A stretch of DNA of 17,026 bases, from contig JBEVNR010000027.1 in the NCBI GenBank assembly GCA_040507985.1, positions 1-17,026 of the forward strand, given 5' to 3'. The position numbers and the translations under genes are program-made. Shown here one piece after another: positions 6,823 through 15,168 of this stretch. Under the pieces are notes generated by a model, which did not search any database, was not told where the DNA came from, and saw only the letters and a list, made by a program, of their open reading frames with translations. The DNA comes from JBEVNR01 sp040507985 (lineage in GTDB: Bacteria > Pseudomonadota > Alphaproteobacteria > Rickettsiales > UBA6187). Position 1 is the first letter of the stretch, and each line of letters starts with the position of its first letter.

Positions 6823-8115
6823 ATGCGGTATCTTGCGCAAACGGCGGCGACGCGAACGGCGATGCTGGACGCCATCGGCGCGAAAGGCGTCGAAGATCTG
6901 TATAGAAACATTCCTCCTTCGGCGATCTACGCCAAACCGTTCGCGCTTGACGACCATAAAGGCGAAATAGAGGTCGAGCGCATTATGGCCGGCTACGCCG
7001 CGCGCAATCGCGCCGCGACGGACGGGCCTTTCTTTTTGGGCGCAGGATGCTATTATCGCCACGTTCCGGCGTCGGTCGATTACATTATCCAGCGCAGCGA
7101 GTATCTCACCGCCTACACCCCCTACCAACCTGAAATTGCGCAAGGCACGTTGCAGGCGGTGTTTGAATTTCAAACCTTCGTCGCGCAATTGACGGGGCAG
7201 GAAATCGCCAACGCGTCGCTCTACGACGGCGCCACGGCGCTCGCCGAAGCGGCGCTGATGGCGCTTCGCGCGCAGAAAGGACGCAGAAAAATCGTCGTGA
7301 CGGCGCCGTTGCATCCGCATTACCGCGCGACGCTGGAGAGCTACGTCAAAAACGTAGAAGGCGCAACGATTGTGGATGGCGGCCCCGTCGACGCCGAGAC
7401 GGCCTGTGCGGTGACGCCGTTTTGCGATTTTTACGGCGTTCCGCAAGATATGACGTCCGTCCGCGCCGCATGCGACCGGGTTGGCGCGCTGATGGCGATA
7501 GCGGTGACGGACGTTCTGTCCCTCGGACTGCTTCCCGCGCCGGAAGAGGCGGACCTCGTCTGCGGAGAGGCGCAGGGAATCGGCTTGCCCATGGCGTTCG
7601 GCGGTCCGCATCTGGGTTTTTTCGCCTGCCGGGAAAAATATGTCAGGCAAATGCCGGGCAGGTTGTGCGGCATGACGGAAGACGCCGACGGGCGGCGGGG
7701 ATTCGTTCTCACGCTCAGCACGCGCGAACAGCACATACGGCGAGAAAAGGCGACGTCGAACATTTGCACGAACCAAGGCTTGTGCGCCCTGGCCTTTACG
7801 GCACATATGGCGCTGTTGGGGGAAGACGGATTTACGCGCCTCGCCCTTCTTAACCATGAGACGGCGTGCCGCCTTGCGGACGCGCTGGAAGTAATCGACG
7901 GCGTAACGGTCGAAAACGCGACCTTTTTTAACGAATTCGTGGTGAAACTGCCAACGAACGACGCGTTTGCTTTATGTTCCGCGCTTGCCAAACGGGGAAT
8001 TATCGCCGGGTATCCGCTGGAAAACGGACGCCTGCTCGTCGCCGCCACGGAAATGACGACGCAACGCGACATAGACGCCTTCGCGAAGGCGATTGCGACG
8101 TTAGTGCGCGCTTGA
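6823..8115 (+). CDS. gcvPA: Glycine dehydrogenase (decarboxylating) subunit 1, GcvPA
   Basis: GcvPA is the N-terminal half of the split P protein, which with GcvPB decarboxylates glycine and loads the aminomethyl group on GcvH. The 430-residue protein is full length for the split form. Landmarks are YTPYQPEIAQGTLQAVFEFQ (97-116), NASLYDGATALAEA (130-143), LPMAFGGPHLGFFA (about 254-267) and EQHIRREKATSNICTNQG (about 300-317). By family knowledge the PLP lysine lies in the other subunit, so this protein cannot act alone. Unusually, gcvPB does not follow: the next 335 bases hold no gene, then comes rho. The ATG is three bases after the gcvH stop. No terminator is visible after it. Long antisense frames over it are GC-skew shadows. 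Confidence 0.95.
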   Translation: MRYLAQTAATRTAMLDAIGAKGVEDLYRNIPPSAIYAKPFALDDHKGEIEVERIMAGYAARNRAATDGPFFLGAGCYYRHVPASVDYIIQRSEYLTAYTPYQPEIAQGTLQAVFEFQTFVAQLTGQEIANASLYDGATALAEAALMALRAQKGRRKIVVTAPLHPHYRATLESYVKNVEGATIVDGGPVDAETACAVTPFCDFYGVPQDMTSVRAACDRVGALMAIAVTDVLSLGLLPAPEEADLVCGEAQGIGLPMAFGGPHLGFFACREKYVRQMPGRLCGMTEDADGRRGFVLTLSTREQHIRREKATSNICTNQGLCALAFTAHMALLGEDGFTRLALLNHETACRLADALEVIDGVTVENATFFNEFVVKLPTNDAFALCSALAKRGIIAGYPLENGRLLVAATEMTTQRDIDAFAKAIATLVRA

Positions 8116-8450
8116 AAAACTTAGAAGAGATGTCGGTCGAGAAAGCTAACCGGGGCAATGCGTTGTGCGTTAAATATAAATAACATTTATTGGACCGGAT
8201 AAAATCCCGTCTTGACGTCGTGCGTAAGTTTTGCTAATGCTTATAGGTGCGAGCGACGAAGATGGCATCGTTATTTGCTGTAAGCGGCCGTGTAACCGGT
8301 CGGTTCTCGCTTTTTCGTTTGCTACGCAACGCATTCCTGCGTTGCCGTTGCGCAAAAATTGTCGTCGCGCGTTTTTTCATTCGTGCGTTTTATATCGAAT
8401 CGCTCCATATTGCTTCTTAATTTTCTTTATTGTTCCACAGGTATTTTTGC
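8116..8450 (+). promoter_or_regulatory. gcvPA-rho intergenic region and rho leader
   Basis: This 335-base gap holds no gene I can support; in particular no GcvPB start is visible. A possible promoter has TTGACG at 8212-8217 and, 17 bases on, the weak box TAATGC at 8235-8240 with a TG extension; this would give a leader of about 200 bases before rho. A perfect stem GCAACGCA/TGCGTTGC with a 4-base loop lies at 8326-8345. Rho genes are often autoregulated by early termination in a long leader, which would fit, but no specific rut site can be pointed to. Confidence 0.3.
8326..8345 (+). other. Stem-loop in the rho leader
   Basis: GCAACGCA (8326-8333) and TGCGTTGC (8338-8345) form a perfect 8-bp stem with loop TTCC. 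No T-run follows directly, so it is not a classical terminator. It may shape the rho leader RNA; function is unknown. Confidence 0.4.
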
Positions 8451-10256
<1,806 letters not shown>

Positions 10257-10262
10257 CCTTCG

Positions 10263-10437
10263 TTCCGGGCCGTATGCACTTTTTGATCCATAGGCCGGCG
10301 TAGCAAGAACGGCCGGATTTTCGATCTTTTTTGCCGCAAATTCCATTCGTTTTTTGAACCGAAGATCAGCGCAGCTAAATTGTTCACTTCGTTTAGCTAC
10401 GCCGGCCTATGGATCAAAAAGTGCATACGGCCCGGAA
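10263..10437. repeat. 175-bp element with perfect 42-bp inverted ends
   Basis: Bases 10263-10304 and 10396-10437 are exact reverse complements over 42 bases, with a 91-base middle. The arms begin TTCCGGGCCGTATGC and end GGCCGGCGTAGC. It begins 7 bases after the rho stop codon. Perfect identity of both arms points to recent origin or active maintenance, as for MITEs or palindromic repeat elements of the rickettsial type. No clean target duplication is visible at the edges. As RNA the arms would form a very strong hairpin, so it may also end the rho transcript, though no T-tract follows. Confidence 0.75.
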
Positions 10438-10534
10438 GGCTTCTTCTTCGTAGACTTTCTCCTTGTATCGAGGCTGCCGGCGATATAGATTTTTTCTTTT
10501 TTTTATCCGATAATAAATCCCACACGAAAAAACG

Positions 10535-10771
10535 TCAAAAAAGAACGGAGCGTTTATAGGTGCCGGCCCTACAAATCGCGAGATGCGTGAATGTGCGGAG
10601 CGCGGTCAGGCTGGGTGGCGTGGTTGGACGGGGGAAGGTTGCGGTCTTCTGCGTAAGACTGCACGCGAAGATCAGGGCGATGCGGCGGACGGCAAGGAAT
10701 TCGGCGTCGTCAAAGACTTCGCGTTCAAAGTGGCCGTCGCAAGGATGTTTGCGCACGTAGTTTCGGCAAAG
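10535..10771 (-). pseudogene. Probable out-of-frame C-terminal part of the membrane-anchored unknown protein
   Basis: On the minus strand, one frame over from the end of the preceding ORF, the sequence reads YVRKHPCDGHFEREVFDDAE then FLAVRRIALIFACSLTQ, ending at TGA at 10537-10535. It reads more like a natural protein than the tail of the neighbouring frame (LATATLNAKSLTTPNSLPS), and it has no start of its own that makes sense. A one-base loss near 10770 would join both into one gene of about 340 codons. It is either a true frameshift or a sequencing error. Confidence 0.4.
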
Positions 10772-11562
10772 ATCGTGGTCGTCACGTCTTGCGTGGCCTC
10801 CACAATTTTCGTCACGGGAAGTACGCCGTTTTTCGGACGCATGCGCAAAAATTCTTCACAGAATCCTAACGGAGGGATGCCGTTCTTAAAATTGAAGATG
10901 ACTGCAACGCGTTTGCTAGGAAGAATTCCCGTCATGCACGATGTGCGCATGGATTTCCACTTTTTGTCGGGAATCCCCCTTTTCGTGATGCGTTCAATAA
11001 GAAATGCGATTTGCTCGGCAAGCGCACGTTCGTTGCCGTCTCCGTGGCGTTGTCCCCCGGAGATTCGGTTTTCGATCCCTGCTTTAAGCGTATGCATTTC
11101 CAAAGAAACTCTCTCTAGAGTCTGCCAGGCTTCAGTAAGGGGGGCGCATTTTAAAAAGGGATTTTCTGCTTGTGAATCGTCTAAAAGATCGGCGCTTGTC
11201 AAGTAGCGATAATAACATTCGGCCATCTTCTGGTGCAAAGCAGAAGACTGATATGCGAGGGGCGCAAGATTTTTTTCCACTAAATGCAACACGTGTTTAT
11301 AATACGGAGCGTCAACGCTTGCCGGAACAATCGCATATAGATTGACATGAGAAAAACCTTCCTCGGGGAAGCAAAAGGTGGTTTCTGCGGCGGGATCGAT
11401 AAGCGTAGGGGCGGCAGAAGAGTGCGGAGTCGAGCGAAAGGAGTCGTTTGTTCCCCATATGATGATAAGTAGAAAACAAATCAAGAAGACCAACGTCTTC
11501 CATATTGAAGGAACGGGGGAAGCAGGGGGAGTTGAGACGCCGCTTTTTGGGGTGGAATCCAT
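10672..11562 (-). CDS. Unknown protein with one N-terminal membrane anchor
   Basis: I do not recognise this protein. From the ATG at 11562 it has 296 residues: a short Pro/Ser-rich N-terminus, one hydrophobic segment KTLVFLICFLLIIIWG (about 22-37), then a mostly hydrophilic region with a helical, Tyr-rich stretch HQKMAECYYRYLTSADLL near 110-130. The shape suggests an inner-membrane anchored protein with its bulk in the periplasm. The frame can be extended to a TTG at 11709, but no ribosome site is seen at either start. The last 30 residues look unnatural, and a better continuation lies in another frame, so the gene is probably frameshifted near 10770 and would end at 10535. It sits between two palindromic elements, in a strip of lower GC than its neighbours. 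A 207-codon frame on the other strand is the rival reading but has poorer composition. Confidence 0.5.
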   Translation of the reverse strand: MDSTPKSGVSTPPASPVPSIWKTLVFLICFLLIIIWGTNDSFRSTPHSSAAPTLIDPAAETTFCFPEEGFSHVNLYAIVPASVDAPYYKHVLHLVEKNLAPLAYQSSALHQKMAECYYRYLTSADLLDDSQAENPFLKCAPLTEAWQTLERVSLEMHTLKAGIENRISGGQRHGDGNERALAEQIAFLIERITKRGIPDKKWKSMRTSCMTGILPSKRVAVIFNFKNGIPPLGFCEEFLRMRPKNGVLPVTKIVEATQDVTTTIFAETTCANILATATLNAKSLTTPNSLPSAASP

Positions 11563-11731
11563 GGCGACGGCAACAAGAATTATCGGCGGTAATGCTGTTT
11601 TTAAAGACGGATGTGGCGGCAAGGCAAGCGAAAAGGGTAAGGTAATGGTAATGTTTTTTCGCCAAGCCGTCAATCTGTTTGTCAGGAAACGCCGAGGCAC
11701 GAACGCCAATTGTTACCAAGAGTTTTATTTA

Positions 11732-11870
11732 GGACTTACGCGAAACGTCGTCTTTTTGGTGATTTTGTGGTCATTTTCGTGCTCGAATCCTCACGTACGT
11801 CTAGTACGCTGCGGTTCTGCGCGCGAAAGTTCCTTAAAATCCCTCAAAAATACTCGTTTCGCGTAAGTCC
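11732..11870. mobile_element. 139-bp MITE-like element with 16-bp terminal inverted repeats and TA target duplication
   Basis: GGACTTACGCGAAACG (11732-11747) is the exact reverse complement of 11855-11870, and both ends are flanked by TA (11730-11731 and 11871-11872). A TA duplication is the mark of IS630/Tc1-type insertion, and also occurs in some IS5-group elements. The 107-base interior is too short to encode a transposase and has no open frame of note, so it would move only with help from a full element elsewhere. No such element lies in this window. Confidence 0.65.
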
Positions 11871-11875
11871 TATTA

Positions 11876-11905
11876 TTGTAAATAATCGAGGGGGGATGTT
11901 ATATA
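11876..11905 (+). promoter_or_regulatory. Possible promoter for mdh-sucCD-sucA
   Basis: TTGTAA (11876-11881) and TATATA (11900-11905) are spaced 18 bases and each match 4 of 6 consensus bases. They lie about 120 bases before mdh and directly outside the right end of the MITE, so the insertion may have altered control of the operon. No terminator lies between here and mdh. Confidence 0.35.
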
Positions 11906-12025
11906 GCTCGCTAACTTGTGAAATTGCCTTAAGCGGTGAAGCGTTGTGGATAGTTTTGCCTTGCGTCAACAAAGTTATGGTGGTAATCATGGGAGCGACG
12001 TTCCTATGGCAGGGAGAAGCGAACC

Positions 12026-12973
12026 ATGAGAAAACGCAATAAAATCGCCCTTATCGGCGCCGGAAACATTGGCGGACAACTGGCGTTGCTGGCCTGCCTT
12101 AAGCGTCTCGGCGATGTCGTCCTGTTCGACATTAACGAAGGATTGCCGCAGGGAAAGGCGCTCGACATTAACCAAAGTCTCGCCGTCGAAGGCGGGCCGA
12201 CCTCGCTAACGGGGACGAACGATTACAAGGACATTAAAGGCGCCGACGTGGTGATCGTTACCGCCGGCATTCCCCGCAAGCCCGGGATGAGCCGCGACGA
12301 TTTGATCGACGTCAATTTAAAGGTAATGAAAACCGTCGGCGAAAACATCGCGGAACATGCGCCGGAGGCGTTCGTCATTGTCGTCACCAACCCGCTGGAC
12401 GCAATGGTCTGGGCGCTGCAAAAAATCACGAAATTTCCGCCCAAGCGCGTCGTCGGCATGGCCGGAGTGCTGGATAGCTCCCGTTTTGCGCATTTTCTCG
12501 CGGAGGAATTGGGCGTGTCCAAAGAAAACATCTCCGGTTTCGTGCTGGGCGGCCACGGGGATTCGATGGTGCCCATGGTTCGCTACACCTCGGTTGCCGG
12601 CGTTCCCTTGCCGGAATTGGTGAAAAGCGGGCTGCTTAAGCAAGACAGGCTCGACGCCATCGTGCAGCGTACACGCGACGGCGGCGCAGAAATCGTCGGG
12701 TTACTGAAAACCGGCTCCGCCTATTACGCTCCCGCCTCCTCTTCCATCGAAATGGCACGGTCGTATCTGCAGGACGCGCGCAAAATCCTTCCCTGCGCCG
12801 TGCATCTCACGGGCGAATACGGCGTGAAAGACTTATATGTCGGCGTGCCTGCCGTGATAGGCGCGTGCGGTGTGGAGCGGGTGATCGAGGTGTCGCTAAA
12901 CGACGAGGAAGAGAAAAATTTCCGCGCATCCGTCGATGCGGTGCGTAAATTAGTGGACGGCATAACGCTTTAA
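12026..12973 (+). CDS. mdh: NAD-dependent malate dehydrogenase
   Basis: This enzyme oxidises malate to oxaloacetate in the TCA cycle. The 315-residue protein is of the lactate dehydrogenase-like type usual in alphaproteobacteria. Visible are the NAD-binding GAGNIGG (11-17), Asp35 at the end of the second strand, the substrate loop GIPRKPGMSRDDL (81-93) with Arg84 and Arg90, TNPLDAM (121-127), Arg153 next to Asp150 in GVLDSSRF, and the catalytic His177 in LGGHGDSMVP. An Arg at 84 fits malate rather than lactate. The ATG has GGGAG about 10 bases upstream. It is the first gene of a TCA operon, followed by sucC after 15 bases. All key residues are present. Confidence 0.96.
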   Translation: MRKRNKIALIGAGNIGGQLALLACLKRLGDVVLFDINEGLPQGKALDINQSLAVEGGPTSLTGTNDYKDIKGADVVIVTAGIPRKPGMSRDDLIDVNLKVMKTVGENIAEHAPEAFVIVVTNPLDAMVWALQKITKFPPKRVVGMAGVLDSSRFAHFLAEELGVSKENISGFVLGGHGDSMVPMVRYTSVAGVPLPELVKSGLLKQDRLDAIVQRTRDGGAEIVGLLKTGSAYYAPASSSIEMARSYLQDARKILPCAVHLTGEYGVKDLYVGVPAVIGACGVERVIEVSLNDEEEKNFRASVDAVRKLVDGITL

Positions 12974-12988
12974 AGGACCAATAGCTAC

Positions 12989-14188
12989 ATGAATATTCAT
13001 GAATACCAAGCCAAGACTCTTTTGAAAAAATTCGGCGCGCCCGTGACCAACGGCGTAACAGTGACGCTCGTCGATGAGATCGACGGCGTCTTGGGAGACG
13101 TCTCCGGTCCTCCTTACGTGGTGAAGGCGCAGATTCACGCCGGCGGACGCGGCAAGGGGAAGTTCAAGGAATATCCCAATTCTAAAGGGGGCGTACGTTT
13201 TGTGACGTCAAAAGACGCCCTTAAACTGGCGGCGAAGGAAATGCTTGGTTCTACCCTCGTGACGGTGCAAACCGGCGAGGAAGGCAAACAAGTCAATCGC
13301 CTATATATTCAAGAAGCGATCGACATTAAAAAAGAATATTACCTATCCATTTTGGTTGATCGCGCGACCGGACGCGTGGCGTTCGTGGCGTCGACGGAAG
13401 GAGGCATGGATATCGAAGAGGTTGCGGAACATCATCCCGAGAAAATCATCACCATCACCATCGACCCGTCAAAAGGCTTGAGCGGTTTTTATATTCGCCA
13501 ATTAGCGTTTGCGCTCAAGCTCGACAAAAAACTGCATCGCAGCTTCGGGAAGGTGGTGCAAGGGTTGTACGACGCGTTTAAAGGCACCGACGCCGCTCAG
13601 ATTGAAATTAATCCGCTGGCCGAAACCGAACAAGGCGAAATGTTGGTGCTGGACGCGAAATACGTGCTGGACGACAACGCCCTCTTCCGTCATCGTCAAT
13701 TGGAAGATTTGCGCGACGAGTCGGAAGAAGATGCGTTTGAGTTGCGCGCCAAACGTTTTGAATTAAGCTACGTCAAAATGGAAGGTAACATAGGCTGCAT
13801 GGTGAACGGCGCCGGCTTAGCCATGGCAACGATGGATATCATTAAGCTGAAAGGCGCGGAGCCGGCGAACTTTTTAGACGTGGGCGGCGGCGCGACGAAG
13901 GAGCGCGTGACGGAAGCGTTTAAAATCATCACCTCCGATCCGAACGTGCAGGGCATTTTAATTAACATTTTCGGCGGCATTATGCGCTGCGACGTCATTG
14001 CCGAAGGCGTGATCGCGGCGGCGAAGGAAGTCGGCTTAAACGTGCCGCTCGTCGTGCGTTTGGAAGGTACCAACGTTGACAAAGGCAAAAAACTGTTGAA
14101 AGATTCCGGCTTGAACATCATCGCCGCAGACGATTTAGAAGACGCGGCGGAAAAAGCCGTCGCAGCAATACGTAAAAAGGCCGCATAA
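12989..14188 (+). CDS. sucC: Succinyl-CoA synthetase beta subunit
   Basis: SucC is the ATP-grasp and specificity subunit of the enzyme that converts succinyl-CoA to succinate with formation of a nucleoside triphosphate. The 399-residue length is normal. It opens with MNIHEYQAKTLLKKFGAPV; the nucleotide loop HAGGRGKGKFKEY is at about 50-62 in the alphaproteobacterial form, followed by the ASTEGGMDIEEVAE region (about 134-147) and EINPLAE (206-212). The C-terminal ligase domain has NGAGLAMATMDI (about 273-284), FLDVGGGATKERVTEAFKI (about 294-312) and NIFGGIMRCDVIAEG. The ATG is preceded by AAAGGA with good spacing. One base separates its stop from sucD, so translation is coupled. Confidence 0.97.
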   Translation: MNIHEYQAKTLLKKFGAPVTNGVTVTLVDEIDGVLGDVSGPPYVVKAQIHAGGRGKGKFKEYPNSKGGVRFVTSKDALKLAAKEMLGSTLVTVQTGEEGKQVNRLYIQEAIDIKKEYYLSILVDRATGRVAFVASTEGGMDIEEVAEHHPEKIITITIDPSKGLSGFYIRQLAFALKLDKKLHRSFGKVVQGLYDAFKGTDAAQIEINPLAETEQGEMLVLDAKYVLDDNALFRHRQLEDLRDESEEDAFELRAKRFELSYVKMEGNIGCMVNGAGLAMATMDIIKLKGAEPANFLDVGGGATKERVTEAFKIITSDPNVQGILINIFGGIMRCDVIAEGVIAAAKEVGLNVPLVVRLEGTNVDKGKKLLKDSGLNIIAADDLEDAAEKAVAAIRKKAA

Positions 14189-14189
14189 C

Positions 14190-15065
14190 ATGTCTATTTT
14201 AGTAAACAAGCATACCAAAGTCATTTGTCAGGGCTTTACCGGCGCGCAAGGCACGTTCCACTCCGAACAATGCATCGCCTACGGCACGAAATGGGTCGGC
14301 GGCGTCACGCCCGGCAAAGGCGGAGAAACCCATTTAGGGTTGCCGGTGTTTGATACGGTGCACGAAGCGAGGGAGCGCACCGATTGCGACGCCAGCGTGA
14401 TCTACGTGCCGCCTCCGTTTGCGGCGGACGCCATTTTAGAGGCGATCGACGCCCAAGTGCCGCTAGTCGTATGCATCACCGAAGGCATTCCCGTGCTTGA
14501 CATGGTGCGGGTCAAAAATGCGCTAAAAGGCTCAAAAACGCGCCTAATCGGACCGAACTGCCCGGGCGTCATTACGCCGGAGGAATGCAAAATCGGCATC
14601 ATGCCCGGCCACATTCACCGCAAGGGGCGCATCGGCATTTTATCGCGCTCCGGCACGCTCACTTACGAAGCGGTGCACCAAACCACGCAACAAGGGTTGG
14701 GGCAATCGAGCTGCGTAGGCATCGGCGGTGATCCGGTAAACGGCACTAATTTCGTCGACGTGCTGGAAATGTTTTTGGCGGACAAGGACACCGACGCCAT
14801 CATCATGATCGGCGAAATCGGCGGCTCGGCGGAAGAAGACGCGGCGCAATTTTTGAAAGACTCGAAAGTCAAAAAACCCGTCGTCGGATTCATCGCCGGA
14901 CGCACCGCCCCGAAGGGAAAGCGTATGGGACATGCCGGCGCGATTATTTCAGGCGGCAAAGGCGGAGCCGAAGACAAAATCGAGGCCATGAAATCGGCAG
15001 GAATGCGCGTCTCCGATTCTCCGGCGCGCCTTGGACACACCATGAAACAACTCTTGGCGGCGTAA
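14190..15065 (+). CDS. sucD: Succinyl-CoA synthetase alpha subunit
   Basis: SucD binds CoA and carries the phosphohistidine intermediate of succinyl-CoA synthetase, working with SucC. The 291-residue length is usual. Visible are the CoA-binding QGFTGAQGTFHSEQ (14-27), GGVTPGKGG (37-45), VYVPPPFAADAI-type loop (71-82), the GPNCPGVI loop (121-128), SRSGTLTYE (152-160), GIGGDPVNGT (177-186), and the phosphorylated histidine His248 in GKRMGHAGAI. The ATG is one base after sucC; AAAAAGG in the sucC tail is its ribosome site. The partner downstream is sucA, after 103 bases that carry a dispersed hairpin repeat. Confidence 0.97.
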   Translation: MSILVNKHTKVICQGFTGAQGTFHSEQCIAYGTKWVGGVTPGKGGETHLGLPVFDTVHEARERTDCDASVIYVPPPFAADAILEAIDAQVPLVVCITEGIPVLDMVRVKNALKGSKTRLIGPNCPGVITPEECKIGIMPGHIHRKGRIGILSRSGTLTYEAVHQTTQQGLGQSSCVGIGGDPVNGTNFVDVLEMFLADKDTDAIIMIGEIGGSAEEDAAQFLKDSKVKKPVVGFIAGRTAPKGKRMGHAGAIISGGKGGAEDKIEAMKSAGMRVSDSPARLGHTMKQLLAA

Positions 15066-15092
15066 TTTTTTCTGATGCCGCCGTGTATTTCT

Positions 15093-15115
15093 CGTCATCC
15101 CCGCACAAGCGGGTA
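15093..15115. repeat. Dispersed GC-rich hairpin repeat, copy 3
   Basis: CGTCATCCCCGC followed by GCGGGT, with stem CCCGC/GCGGG (15100-15104 and 15109-15113) and loop ACAA, is the same repeat type as at 1269. Read on the minus strand it gives the peptide phrase IPACAGMT, a known tell-tale of false ORFs made by this repeat. It sits between sucD and sucA. Confidence 0.7.
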
Positions 15116-15168
15116 TATGGTGAAGATAGATACAGATTTTTATTATTTTAACGGAAACGACTTTAACC

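Noticed and set aside
6802..7857. A 351-codon frame antisense to gcvPA
   Set aside because: Its composition is Arg-rich and repetitive, as for a GC shadow, and gcvPA on the plus strand is certain.
8116..8450. Possible gcvPB start after gcvPA
   Set aside because: No frame gives the GcvPB N-terminal pattern and all frames close quickly.
10263..10437. The 42-bp palindrome as a plain Rho-independent terminator
   Set aside because: The arms are much longer than needed and no T-tract follows either arm; a palindromic element fits better, though it may still stop transcription.
10583..11206. A 207-codon plus-strand frame in the rho-mdh gap
   Set aside because: No ribosome site, odd residue composition and no domain; the minus-strand frame has a natural membrane anchor and helical region.
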